45,173 bases of DNA from Fidelibacterota bacterium (GTDB lineage: Bacteria > Fidelibacterota > UBA2242). The DNA is taken from the NCBI GenBank assembly GCA_016783665.1, contig JADHWC010000008.1, positions 1 through 45,173 on the forward strand. Reading direction: 5' to 3'. This document shows positions 1 through 7,329 of the stretch, piece by piece. Every line of letters begins with the position of its first letter. Positions within the stretch are counted from its first letter, which is position 1. The notes beneath the pieces were generated by a model. That model searched no databases. It had not been told where the DNA came from and saw only the letters and a list, made by a program, of their open reading frames with translations. Position numbers and translations under genes: made by a program.

Positions 1-129
1 AGACGCTTTCCAGAGCGGTTTAGAAATGGCAAACCGAAAGTGTCAGGTCAACCAATTGAAGTATGGATCAACAAACCTGAGAAAAAGGAAAATCAAACGA
101 TAACTCTAAACGTGTCCAATTTTTCTTGA
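1..129 (+). pseudogene. C-terminal tail of a transposase
   Basis: The window opens inside a reading frame that runs 42 codons to a TGA at 127-129. The tail contains the motif PERFRNGKP followed by EVWINKP. As known from IS3/IS481-type integrase-core transposases, the C-terminus often reads HPERFxxGxPxxxxxPxxVWINxP, so this is very probably the end of such a transposase. Whether the gene is complete cannot be told because the start lies outside the window. It lies just before a broken recombinase, which suggests a hot spot for mobile DNA. Confidence 0.6.
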
Positions 130-208
130 CATTTAGCGAATAATACATTACCAAGTGCTTTTTTCATTTTAAAAATCCCATATTGCTACAGGATAGTATA
201 ACCAGAAT

Positions 209-484
209 TTATTGATATTTCAACCATTTCGTATGATTTTTAATTTCCTCTGGTACTAAATGAGCATAGTACACTTCAGTAGTTTTTACAGATTTATGTC
301 CAAGTAATTTAGCAACCATGTAAATACTCATTCCATTCCTGACAAGTGTCGTAGCGAAAGTATGCCTGATTTTTGTTGCAGATAAGCCTCTTTTACGCAA
401 AGCAAGCCCTAATGAGTTCGAGTTATAATCAAAGGATCCATTGAAATAGAAGACGTAAATATTGCTAAAACGATAACTTGCAAA
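209..484 (-). pseudogene. Tyrosine recombinase remnant (C-terminal catalytic part)
   Basis: On the minus strand an open frame ends at 209 and can be followed upstream to an in-frame TAG at 485-487. It holds the last part of a phage-type integrase: [10 protein letters not shown] (second catalytic Arg), LLGHKS (His of the GH motif) and TTEVYYAH (tyrosine nucleophile). The His that normally sits three residues before the Arg is a Thr here, and the N-terminal DNA-binding half is absent. A TTG at 400 could start a 63-residue peptide, but I read it as debris of an older integration rather than a working gene. Confidence 0.65.
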
Positions 485-844
485 CTATCAACAAACTTCA
501 GTTTTGATTTAATATAATGCTCCTCGAATATTATTTTTTTGATTTACTTAAAATACGTCCTTAAATGCACACACGTGATGTTAAAGTATTTAATGTATTT
601 GTGTATCAAGTTATTTTCCGACCGGGGACCCCCCCCACCTGCGGGGAGTACCCCCCCCTTGTTTATCAATCATACTCACAGTCCCACCAAACGGGGGAAA
701 TAAATATTGAAGTAGGATTTTAAATTTTATACCTTATATAGTGATTTTTCGATTTTGCGGGGATAGGCTTCCGGAGTCGAAAACCGTTTCCCTTAACGGC
801 TTCCCCGTAAGATTTTTAAAAGGGACTAATTGAAGGGAATTAGG
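485..844. other. Gene-free stretch with C-rich repeats and a stem-loop leader
   Basis: No gene is supported here. Between 623 and 658 there are two imperfect copies of a unit made of CGGGGA plus a run of eight C residues, very unlike the AT-rich flanks. At 758-807 a long stem pairs CGGGGA (758-763) with TCCCCG (802-807) and encloses a second hairpin, CCGTT (784-788) with AACGG (795-799). The stem lies directly upstream of the next gene and may be part of its leader. Confidence 0.4.
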
Positions 845-2125
845 ATGGTCAAAAAGAAAAATAACAAGAATAATTCACCTCAGTGGCTTAAAGAACATTG
901 GGAGAAATCAAAAAACCAGGAACTAATAACGGTTAGTATCTATGACTATGATTTTCAAAGATATGAAGATGAAAACATCCTTTCTGAATCAGTTAAAGCA
1001 GGAATAAATAATTATAATGGTAGTGAGGATGAAAGAAATTTCTTAGAAAAAGTTTACTATTATGATGATTTTGGTACGAAAAACGTATTCCCATATCTTA
1101 TTCAGGAAATGCAAAAATATAAAGTTGAGGATCGACATCAACGAACAAGTAGGTTTTTTAACATACTTACCGATCTCAAAACAATCGAATTACTCAATAG
1201 ATTCTTTTTGGATATTGGAAAACCAAAATTAATCCCTAACGAAATAACAACGATTATTGATCAAATCCCGGATGATTTATCTGAAATCAAACAGACATTA
1301 ATTAAGTCGTTATCTTCCAGTGAAAAACAGATTGAATGGAAAATAAGAAGTCTAAATGAAGATGATTTTAGAAAATCCATTTTAACGCAAATAGACAGTT
1401 TACCTCAAATAAGAAAAAAGTATCAACTAATTAAAGAACAATATGAAAATGCACCTGAGAGTAAAAGCCCTTTTGAAGGAATAGGTAACCCAGAGATATA
1501 TAAAAAATCAAAGAATTATCTTAAAGATCAATTGATAAAACTCAAAATGGAATATAATCGTCAAATCTTTGTATTAAATGACATGAAGGAAGAGATTGAC
1601 ATCAGAGGTTATTCTATCTATGTAGATCAATCAATTATAAATACCCCCATTGACCATATTAACAGAGTTAAAGATTTATTTGAAGATCGTAAGCCCCTAA
1701 AATCAGACCAAGCCGGCGAAGTGGCACATGTGGAAGCACGCACCGGGCCGGAAACTGGAGCAGTCAACACCTGGAACGATATTGTCATTGAAATTATAGA
1801 CAATGAAACCTTAAGCATAAAGACAGGCGAAAATAAAGCGTCAAGAGTCAATTGTTCAGAAATTGGATTTATGAATAAAACGACATCACGGCCTAACTTA
1901 CAATGGAGAATGCTGGAAAGTTTGGCAAAATACAAAGGTTTGATTCCTTACAGGGAATGGAATTTCAGAGAGAGAAAACAGATTGAAAAGCAAATATCAG
2001 AACTTAGAAAAATCCTTAAATCTCATTTCAAGATTGATTCTGATCCTATCCCTTTTAAGAAAAATGTCGGTTATAAGACAGTATTTATTTTAAGGGACAA
2101 AAGACCCGGATCAGACACACAATAA
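845..2125 (+). CDS. Hypothetical protein with C-terminal winged-helix-like region
   Basis: I do not recognise a family. The product is about 426 residues, Lys/Asn-rich and mostly helical in character, with a basic N-terminus. The last ~110 residues (from NCSEIGFMNKTTSRPNLQW onward) look like a small helical DNA-binding domain followed by a coiled segment. I chose ATG 845, seven bases after AAGGG; a TTG at 830 with its own AGGG is an alternative giving five more residues. The stretch 1717-1780 (GEVAHVEARTGPETGAV) is clearly more GC-rich than the rest of the gene. It is the first gene of the integrative element and is followed by repeats and a terminator, so a role in replication or control of the element is possible but unproven. 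Confidence 0.6.
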   Translation: MVKKKNNKNNSPQWLKEHWEKSKNQELITVSIYDYDFQRYEDENILSESVKAGINNYNGSEDERNFLEKVYYYDDFGTKNVFPYLIQEMQKYKVEDRHQRTSRFFNILTDLKTIELLNRFFLDIGKPKLIPNEITTIIDQIPDDLSEIKQTLIKSLSSSEKQIEWKIRSLNEDDFRKSILTQIDSLPQIRKKYQLIKEQYENAPESKSPFEGIGNPEIYKKSKNYLKDQLIKLKMEYNRQIFVLNDMKEEIDIRGYSIYVDQSIINTPIDHINRVKDLFEDRKPLKSDQAGEVAHVEARTGPETGAVNTWNDIVIEIIDNETLSIKTGENKASRVNCSEIGFMNKTTSRPNLQWRMLESLAKYKGLIPYREWNFRERKQIEKQISELRKILKSHFKIDSDPIPFKKNVGYKTVFILRDKRPGSDTQ

Positions 2126-2131
2126 AATAAA

Positions 2132-2253
2132 TATTCTGAATTTTCAGCGTTTATTCTGAATTTTCAGTAACCATAATAAAAAAAAGTGAGAAAAATTTCC
2201 CGTCGGTGGCGGGATTTTTTTTATTTGTTTTTAGCGTTTATTCTGAATTTTCA
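2132..2253 (+). repeat. Three direct repeats, family A (iteron or operator)
   Basis: The 15-16 bp unit TATTCTGAATTTTCAG occurs at 2132-2147 and 2152-2167, and TATTCTGAATTTTCA at 2239-2253. Copies two and three share a longer identical 21-bp block (2146-2166 and 2233-2253). Within the unit CTGAA-TT-TTCAG is itself an inverted repeat in the first two copies. The array lies between the 426-residue gene and the small HTH gene at 2299. It could be an iteron set for replication or the operator of the HTH gene. Confidence 0.65.
2198..2222 (+). terminator. Rho-independent terminator
   Basis: The segment TCCCGTCGGTGGCGGGA folds into a stem (CCCGTC with GGCGGG, one G-U pair) with a GGT loop, followed by eight T residues at 2215-2222. 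It lies between repeat copies two and three and would end transcription of the gene that stops at 2125. Confidence 0.75.
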
Positions 2254-2298
2254 CAGGAATAAGGTAGAGAGATAATTAACAAAAGAAAGGAAAATACC

Positions 2299-2493
2299 AT
2301 GAAAGAAAAAGAATTTTACACAGCGAGAGAACTTACCGAGATGTTTGACCTGAAACCGTCTCATATTAACTATTTAAAGATAGAGGGAATTATTCCGTCA
2401 ATCCGGCGGGGACAGGGATACCCGGCTTTGTTCCCATCCGAAGCAGTTGCCATTATCAAGGCACGTCTGGCAAAGTTAAACGCTTCTGAATAG
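2299..2493 (+). CDS. Small MerR/excisionase-type HTH protein
   Basis: A 64-residue protein consisting of one helix-turn-helix of the MerR/excisionase class: FYTARELTEMFDLKPSHINYL is the HTH and the following EGIIPSIRRGQGYPALF is the wing. Proteins of this size in mobile elements act as excisionases or as repressors. A good ribosome-binding site (AAAGAAAGGAAA, 2281-2292) precedes ATG 2299. The gene lies immediately after repeat family A, which it may bind, and is followed 11 bp later by the replication-type gene. Confidence 0.75.
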   Translation: MKEKEFYTARELTEMFDLKPSHINYLKIEGIIPSIRRGQGYPALFPSEAVAIIKARLAKLNASE

Positions 2494-2504
2494 GGCTTTA
2501 ATTT

Positions 2505-2876
2505 ATGTCATCTGTATTGAATCGTAGTAAAGCGAAATTTGTTATGATTATGCATACCATGTTAGACGATCCCAAATTCTATAGCATGAAGCCTCGAAGC
2601 CAAATTTTATGGGCATATCTGCGATCAAAATATAATCCGTTTAAAATTGAAATAAATTCAGCAACCGGTTTAATTCAAGTTAGATTTCCAAAAAAAGACC
2701 TTCATAAGATTAATGGTTTGTCACACCCGAATACACTTCAGGATGCGCTTGACGAATTAACGAAAAATGAATTCATTAAGGTTAACCAAACTCATCCTTA
2801 TGAGATTATAGTTAGTTTCGTTGGGAATTATGGAAAGTTTCCAAACTCAATAAAAAAAACTGGGAAAAGAAAATGA
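2505..2876 (+). CDS. Replication-initiator / replisome-organizer-like winged-helix protein
   Basis: A 123-residue protein with the pattern of phage and plasmid replication proteins: an N-terminal segment (FVMIMHTMLDDPKFYSM, then a helix with LWAYLRSKYN), a middle basic stretch, and a winged-helix half in which SHPNTLQDALDELTKNEFIK is the recognition region. Family assignment is from pattern only. It sits between repeat family A (2132-2253) and the four-copy family B (2905-3052), the layout expected of an initiator beside its iterons. Alternatively it is a plain transcription factor. Compared with most RepA-like initiators (200-300 residues) it is short. Confidence 0.5.
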   Translation: MSSVLNRSKAKFVMIMHTMLDDPKFYSMKPRSQILWAYLRSKYNPFKIEINSATGLIQVRFPKKDLHKINGLSHPNTLQDALDELTKNEFIKVNQTHPYEIIVSFVGNYGKFPNSIKKTGKRK

Positions 2877-2904
2877 CCCCTGTATGGTATATATATAAGA
2901 TAGC

Positions 2905-3052
2905 TGCATTTTATGAAACTTTGGAAAATAAGCGTTCTCGTCGTGAGAGGCTTTTCAAAGTTGCAATTTATGAAACTTTAAACCCGCCTTTTTTGCTTAA
3001 AGTTGCATTTTCTGAAACTTTGACGGCTTAAAGGTGCAATTTTTGAAACTTT
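2905..3052 (+). repeat. Four direct 18-bp iteron-like repeats, family B
   Basis: The consensus TGCAWTTTHTGAAACTTT is found at 2905-2922, 2962-2979, 3004-3021 and 3035-3052, all in the same orientation, in a 200-bp AT-rich stretch without a gene. The start-to-start distances shorten from 57 to 42 to 31 bp. A hairpin (TCTC with GAGA around 2935-2950) lies between copies one and two. The repeats lie directly after the winged-helix gene, which makes an iteron-type origin or a copy-control site the best guess. Confidence 0.75.
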
Positions 3053-3076
3053 AGAAACAACAGAAAGGATCAACAA

Positions 3077-3211
3077 ATGGACATTCACAAAACAGACGAC
3101 ATAATAATTCGCATTTCAGAAAATAATTATCAGAATCGCAAGTATCTGGATCAGAAATTAGATCAAATTATTAGTTACGTTGAAGACAGAGAAAATAACG
3201 AGGTGAAATAA
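3077..3211 (+). CDS. Small hypothetical protein (44 aa)
   Basis: ATG 3077 follows a clear ribosome-binding site (AGAAAGGA, 3062-3069) and opens a 44-residue frame that is hydrophilic and charged, with IIIRISENNYQNRKYLDQKL in the middle. Its TAA overlaps the ATG of the next gene by one base (TAATG), a sign of translational coupling. The function is unknown; the short helical, charged character would fit a small dimeric DNA-associated protein. Confidence 0.6.
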   Translation: MDIHKTDDIIIRISENNYQNRKYLDQKLDQIISYVEDRENNEVK

Positions 3212-3600
3212 TGACCAAACAGGTTAGCACATTAAAAAAAAGCAAAGAGATTTTCACACCTGAAAAGGTAATTGAAGCAATCGAAAAGGGGCATGGGATC
3301 AAATCGCAAGCTGCAAGGCTTTTAGGTTGCAACCGTCAAACGATTACTAACTATATTGACCGGCACGAGAGCGTAAAGACAGCGTTTGAAGATGCAAAGG
3401 AAAGTTTTGTTGACATGGCGGAAAGCAAACTATTTGAAAACATTGAAAAGGGCGACGTGACTTCGATTATATTCTGTCTGAAGACGCTTGGCAAGGACAG
3501 GGGATATATTGAATCGACCAGACTCCCAAATACCGGCAATCAAGATCGCAACTGGACTACCGAAATGAAGATAGAAGGGCTAAATGGCGATGTCATCTAA
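3211..3600 (+). CDS. Phage small-terminase-like / Fis-type HTH protein
   Basis: A 129-residue protein. Residues about 15-50 form a helix-turn-helix (IKSQAARLLGCNRQTITNYI), and the next segment (VDMAESKLFENIEKGDVTSI, then LKTLGKDRGYIE) is the pattern seen in many phage small-terminase or phage HTH proteins. Small terminases recognise packaging sites on phage DNA. No large terminase, portal or capsid gene is in the window, so this may instead be a regulator borrowed by a satellite-like element. It is coupled to the gene before it and overlaps the next by 17 bp. Confidence 0.6.
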   Translation: MTKQVSTLKKSKEIFTPEKVIEAIEKGHGIKSQAARLLGCNRQTITNYIDRHESVKTAFEDAKESFVDMAESKLFENIEKGDVTSIIFCLKTLGKDRGYIESTRLPNTGNQDRNWTTEMKIEGLNGDVI

Positions 3601-3790
3601 GCCTGTTATATTGCCGATTCTATATACTGAGCAACAAATGGCAGTGTTTCGAGAGCGGTTAAACGATGCCAGTTTCCGGGAAAGAAGACCGATAACGGCT
3701 GAACTTTATAAGATTCTTTTAGAGCAATATGATGCCGGAAATTTTATCCGGTGTGTTGATGGAATTTATTTTTGTGAGCCAAATAGTTGA
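3584..3790 (+). CDS. Small hypothetical protein (68 aa)
   Basis: The frame overlaps the end of the preceding gene by 17 bp; ATG 3590 would be an alternative start giving two fewer residues. The product has the motif YTEQQMAVFRERL and a C-terminal FIRCVDGIYFC with two cysteines. I do not recognise it. Tight packing between two element genes on the same strand supports it as real. Confidence 0.5.
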   Translation: MAMSSKPVILPILYTEQQMAVFRERLNDASFRERRPITAELYKILLEQYDAGNFIRCVDGIYFCEPNS

Positions 3791-3801
3791 GAGGTGAGAA
3801 A

Positions 3802-4104
3802 ATGACCGTAAAAAGCACGGAAAATAAACGGAACGCAAAAGGTCAATTTATAATTGGCAATAACGAAGGGAACAGAAAGGGACGCCCTAAGATAGCCATA
3901 GCAGAACAATTCAGAAATAATCCCAAGGCTAAGAGTGTATTAGACAAGATAATTGAGGTTGCCAATACGCTAAACACCGACGCTGAACATAAAGACGCTG
4001 TGACTTGCGCCAAGATAGTATCTGACAAAATAATTCCTACATTGAAAGCACAAGAAATAGCAATGGAAATTAAACAAATGCCGGAGATTATAGTAATTGA
4101 ATGA
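3802..4104 (+). CDS. DUF5681-like small phage/element protein
   Basis: ATG 3802 follows GAGGTGAG; a TTG at 3787 is less likely. The 100-residue product starts with RNAKGQFIIGNNEGNRKGRP. This pattern (xGQFxxGNxGNxxGRPK) is typical of DUF5681 proteins found beside terminase and methylase genes in phages and related elements. The role of the family is not known to me. The remaining ~65 residues are helical. It lies in a run of closely spaced genes between the terminase-like gene and the methylase. Confidence 0.65.
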   Translation: MTVKSTENKRNAKGQFIIGNNEGNRKGRPKIAIAEQFRNNPKAKSVLDKIIEVANTLNTDAEHKDAVTCAKIVSDKIIPTLKAQEIAMEIKQMPEIIVIE

Positions 4105-4120
4105 AGGTAAATAAAAATTA

Positions 4121-4399
4121 ATGGAAGCCTTAGCCGAAATATTGACCAAACTTGAACACCTGGAGCTATCCTTACAGGCTCAAAATTCCGTCTGGTTATC
4201 AGTGTCGGACTTGGTTAAATATTTAGGCGTTTCTGAATCAACGATCCGGAGGCTGGTGGCAAAAAACGAGATACCCTTCAAACGGATCGGAACAAATGGT
4301 AAAATTGTATTTCATAAAAGGCAAATTGACCTATGGTTATTGAGTGGCGAAAAACACCCCGGCAAGCGGGCAAGAATGATATTTCAGGATTTACTTTGA
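4121..4399 (+). CDS. Excisionase-type HTH_17 protein
   Basis: A 92-residue protein with an N-terminal coiled stretch (ALAEILTKLEHLELSLQAQ) and then a helix-turn-helix of the excisionase type: WLSVSDLVKYLGVSESTIRRL, followed by the wing KNEIPFKRIGTNGKIVFHKR. Such proteins bend DNA at attachment sites or act as regulators. This one is not next to the integrase (a separate Xis-like gene at 7603 is), so regulation is more likely. Its TGA overlaps the probable TTG start of the methylase. Confidence 0.75.
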   Translation: MEALAEILTKLEHLELSLQAQNSVWLSVSDLVKYLGVSESTIRRLVAKNEIPFKRIGTNGKIVFHKRQIDLWLLSGEKHPGKRARMIFQDLL

Positions 4400-5199
4400 T
4401 TAAGTACGATTCAATAAACTACGGTAATTTCTTTGAATTGTATCAACAGATACAACCGTGTTCTGTAGGCCTGTTTCTGGCAGATTTACCCTACAACCTT
4501 TTCGATGATAATCGGCTATCAGGACTTCCAAACGATAAACGGGTAGATCTGAATGAACTGGAAACGGCTTTAGATTACCTACTCACAGACTCCGGGCAAG
4601 CGGTTCTGTTCTGCAATCTAAATTTACTGATAAGGATAAAATCAGAGTTTGGGAAGTATATCACTTTTAAACATCATCATATATTACAGAAATCAATGGC
4701 CATGCCGGGCAATCAATTTTATCCCTTGAATGATTCTGAATTTCTGGCCGTCTGTTATCGCACCGGGGCGAAGATTTCAGACCTTTGTTTTAATCCCCAC
4801 AATGGTAGTAAGGGCAATCCTTACAGTAAAAAGAATTATAACCTTGACGGGTGCAAGATACGGCGACAATCAAAGCCACAAGTCAACGTAAACGAATCCG
4901 GTCAGAGACATATTAAAACCATTATCCCAATGACCAGTAAATGCAATTTAGACAAGTCAGAGCGTTTCGGTATAGAACACCCCTTTCAGAAGCCGGTGAA
5001 GTTGCTCAGGCAATTGATACGAGCGTACAGTAATCCGGGCGATTTCGTTTGTGACGGATTCGCCGGGAGCGGTTCAACGTTGATTGCTTCAGAGATGGAG
5101 CGGCGGCGATATGTCGGTTTTGAGATAGATCATAAATATTACCTGGAAGGTCTGGGGCGTGTGGAGCGTGAAAAGTGCATAATTACATTACCATTTTAA
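4396..5199 (+). CDS. DNA adenine/cytosine-N4 methyltransferase (orphan, beta type)
   Basis: The catalytic motif IV appears as DLPY (residues ~30-33, a variant of DPPY) near the N-terminus, and the S-adenosylmethionine loop (motif I) as DGFAGSGST near residues 220-228. This order (catalytic motif first) is that of beta-class amino-methyltransferases. The sequence HPFQKPVKLLRQLI before motif I is also typical. I chose TTG 4396, which overlaps the previous stop and has AGGAT upstream; ATG 4333 would add 21 residues that merely read through the other gene. No restriction enzyme gene is adjacent, so it is probably an orphan methylase that protects or marks the element. Confidence 0.85.
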   Translation: MIKYDSINYGNFFELYQQIQPCSVGLFLADLPYNLFDDNRLSGLPNDKRVDLNELETALDYLLTDSGQAVLFCNLNLLIRIKSEFGKYITFKHHHILQKSMAMPGNQFYPLNDSEFLAVCYRTGAKISDLCFNPHNGSKGNPYSKKNYNLDGCKIRRQSKPQVNVNESGQRHIKTIIPMTSKCNLDKSERFGIEHPFQKPVKLLRQLIRAYSNPGDFVCDGFAGSGSTLIASEMERRRYVGFEIDHKYYLEGLGRVEREKCIITLPF

Positions 5200-5218
5200 C
5201 TATCTATTAGGTGAATCA

Positions 5219-5581
5219 ATGAAACGATTAACCCGTCTACAATCTATCCGTAAGTTTTGTATTCAGTGTATGGGCGGCAGTATCTATTTACCGACTGATT
5301 GCCCGGCGAAAAAATGCAAATTTTACCCTTATCGGCTTGGCAGGGGCGGCGGCTCAAAAGGTACTGTAATAAGAAAGTATTGTTTGGAGTGTGTCGGTTC
5401 ACCTTCAGAAGTTAAAAACTGCCCTGATTTAGATTGTTCGCTTTACCTGTTCAGATTCGGGTACGCATCTAATCAGGAAATGATACAAAACGCACCTATT
5501 GGGCGTTTATTGGGTCAGGATTCAACGATGTTTATTGAAGTTATAACTATTATACCCAAGTTCAGGAAAAAAATCACCTAA
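5219..5581 (+). CDS. Cys-rich protein with two tandem zinc-binding-like units
   Basis: A 120-residue protein built from two similar units. Unit one runs from RKFCIQCMGG to CPAKKCKFYPYRLG, unit two from RKYCLECVGS to CPDLDCSLYLFRFG. Each has CxxC, then CPxxxC, then an aromatic-Arg ending, so each could bind one zinc ion. Similar small proteins occur in phages, with unknown role. The last ~35 residues lack cysteines. A partial third copy of unit two lies at 7330-7479, beyond the inserted three-gene module, which suggests a duplicated or interrupted gene. Confidence 0.7.
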   Translation: MKRLTRLQSIRKFCIQCMGGSIYLPTDCPAKKCKFYPYRLGRGGGSKGTVIRKYCLECVGSPSEVKNCPDLDCSLYLFRFGYASNQEMIQNAPIGRLLGQDSTMFIEVITIIPKFRKKIT

Positions 5582-5600
5582 ATCGGTCTTAATTCGTTCT

Positions 5601-5692
5601 TTGACATTGTGAAAAAATATCTGTTACATATTTCGCACGATAATATTTTTCTTGTAATTATGTAACATAACAGTTAATATATCGCAGGAGGA
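5601..5692 (+). promoter_or_regulatory. Promoter, inverted-repeat operator and RBS of the Xre-peptidase-PIN module
   Basis: TTGACA at 5601-5606 is a perfect -35 box, with a weak -10 (TTACAT, 5624-5629) 17 bp later. The inverted repeat TGTTACATA (5622-5630) with TATGTAACA (5659-5667) overlaps and follows the -10, a likely binding site for the Xre protein encoded just downstream. AGGAGGA at 5686-5692 is a strong ribosome-binding site for ATG 5699. Confidence 0.6.
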
Positions 5693-5698
5693 TTAATC

Positions 5699-6049
5699 AT
5701 GGCAGACATAAAAACTATTGGAAAAAATTTATCGGACTATAGAAAATCAATGGGCATAACTCAAGAAGGAATAGCAAACTATCTTGGCGTAAAAAGAGAG
5801 ATAATAAGTTATTATGAAAATGGGACCCGAGAAATACCTCTGGATAGATTAATTAAAATCACCGACCTGCTTGGTATTGAATTATCTCAACTTGTCGAAG
5901 AAGATAACCGTTCCCATGAAACCAATTTATCTCTTACTTTTAGGGCGGATGAAATTAACCCAATCGATTTTGAGATAATAGCCAATTTCAAGAAAATCAT
6001 TAAGAATTATCTCAGATTAAAAAACCTTTGTGCAAAATATGATTGTTGA
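5699..6049 (+). CDS. Xre-family HTH regulator / antitoxin
   Basis: A 116-residue protein whose first ~60 residues are a Cro/C1-type helix-turn-helix (ITQEGIANYLGVKREIISYY with the flanking ENGTREIPLDRL). The rest is a short helical tail. It begins an operon of three overlapping genes (20-bp and 17-bp overlaps) with an ImmA/IrrE-type peptidase and a PIN-like protein. In such modules the Xre protein represses its own promoter and is removed by the peptidase. The inverted repeat just upstream supports autoregulation. Confidence 0.85.
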   Translation: MADIKTIGKNLSDYRKSMGITQEGIANYLGVKREIISYYENGTREIPLDRLIKITDLLGIELSQLVEEDNRSHETNLSLTFRADEINPIDFEIIANFKKIIKNYLRLKNLCAKYDC

Positions 6050-6770
6050 ATATAAAATTAAAAAAGCAGCTTCTGAATTCCGTACAAGGCATGGAATTGG
6101 TGCTAAAGATCAAATCAATTTTAAATCACTGCTTCAGAAATTAAATATTATTACTGTTTTTAAACCAATTAGCTCCGATCTTTCTGGTATAGGTTTTAAG
6201 GTTGATACTAACTACTTTATATTAGTCAATTCAAACCAAACAGTTGGTCGTCAAAACTTCACAATAGCACATGAGTTATATCACCTATTTATTGAAGATA
6301 AAATAAACAAAATATTGTGCACAATTGAATCTGTATCCCATTCTTCACAAAAAGAGAAAAGAGCAGAACTTTTTGCATCATATCTATTAATTCCTGAAGA
6401 AGGACTTCTTGAAGCTATTCCTCGAGAAGAATTGTCTTTAAATAAAATATCTTTACAAACCATTTTGAATATTGAACATGGTTTTCAGTGTTCCCGCAAG
6501 GCCATATTAATCCGATTAAAATACATGGGATTGATTGACAATAATTATTTTGATATGTTTCAACATAATATTACTTCAGGCGCTGTGGCTTTAGGATATG
6601 ATAAGAAGCTATATGGGAGCGGAAACCATGATCTCATTATAGGAGATTATGCAGTTATTGCCCATAAATTGTACAACCATGAAGTTATTTCAGAATCAAA
6701 TTTAATCAGTTATTTACATGTAATTGGTATTGATGTCAAGGACATAGATCTAAATGTCAAAGTCCACTAA
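6030..6770 (+). CDS. ImmA/IrrE-family metallopeptidase
   Basis: A 246-residue protein with the zinc-peptidase motif HELYH (residues ~81-85, preceded by NFTIA) and a downstream Glu in RAELFASYLLIP, the usual third ligand segment of COG2856 (ImmA/IrrE). Members cleave Xre-type repressors in response to a signal. The start is GTG 6030; ATG 6039 is an alternative. It overlaps the Xre gene by 20 bp and the PIN gene by 17 bp, so all three are probably made together. The C-terminal ~90 residues are not part of the peptidase core and may be a sensor or binding region. Confidence 0.85.
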   Translation: MQNMIVEYKIKKAASEFRTRHGIGAKDQINFKSLLQKLNIITVFKPISSDLSGIGFKVDTNYFILVNSNQTVGRQNFTIAHELYHLFIEDKINKILCTIESVSHSSQKEKRAELFASYLLIPEEGLLEAIPREELSLNKISLQTILNIEHGFQCSRKAILIRLKYMGLIDNNYFDMFQHNITSGAVALGYDKKLYGSGNHDLIIGDYAVIAHKLYNHEVISESNLISYLHVIGIDVKDIDLNVKVH

Positions 6771-7293
6771 TGATCCCTTAATAATATTAGATTCCGACGT
6801 AATTCGACATTTTTTAAAGGGTGGACAAATTCATATCCTGCCAAAGCTATACCCTCGAAGGCTTGTAATATTAGATATTGTTAAATCAGAATTATGTCAA
6901 AGTAGACATTTAGTAGATCAAGTTTGTAATTTTATTTCATTTTTTAAAATAATAGAAGTCCAGTTTCCCACACACGACATGAAAATATTTTCAGAGTACA
7001 TAAGACTCCGAGAAGTAGAGCTTCGCGGTGATGGTGAATCGGCTTGTATGGCGTTTGCGAAATTCAATAACCACATTATTGCAAGTAGTAATCTAAAAGA
7101 TATTCAAAAATATTGTATTGATAATGGAATAACATACTTAACGACAATGGATTTATTGCTTGAGGCATACTATAAAAATCTAATTTCAAAAGACGATTGT
7201 ACTGAATTTATTCGGACGGTAAAAGAATCTGGTAGTAAATTACCCGTTGATACAATAGATCAGTATATTGAGTTATTAAATAGAACCCAATAA
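6754..7293 (+). CDS. PIN-like nuclease domain protein (predicted toxin)
   Basis: A 179-residue protein that starts with LIILDSDVIRHF (acidic residues D13 and D15), followed by VKSELCQ (E46), RGDGESACMAFA (D93, E95) and ASSNLKDI (D116). This spacing of acidic residues is that of PIN-type ribonucleases. It is the last gene of the three-gene operon with Xre and ImmA/IrrE proteins, an arrangement known for predicted toxin-antitoxin systems. I infer an RNA-cutting toxin held in check by its neighbours. A non-toxic effector role cannot be excluded. Confidence 0.75.
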   Translation: MSKSTNDPLIILDSDVIRHFLKGGQIHILPKLYPRRLVILDIVKSELCQSRHLVDQVCNFISFFKIIEVQFPTHDMKIFSEYIRLREVELRGDGESACMAFAKFNNHIIASSNLKDIQKYCIDNGITYLTTMDLLLEAYYKNLISKDDCTEFIRTVKESGSKLPVDTIDQYIELLNRTQ

Positions 7294-7329
7294 TATTTTT
7301 CCTTCCAATTCTACAACAATTTTATCAAA

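Noticed and set aside
1-830. Left attachment site (copy of the tRNA-Gly 3' end)
   Set aside because: No stretch matching the end of the tRNA gene was found by eye; the junction probably lies outside the window.
2905-3052. Family B repeats as a possible CRISPR array
   Set aside because: Repeats are only 18 bp, spacing varies from 13 to 39 bp, and no cas genes are present.
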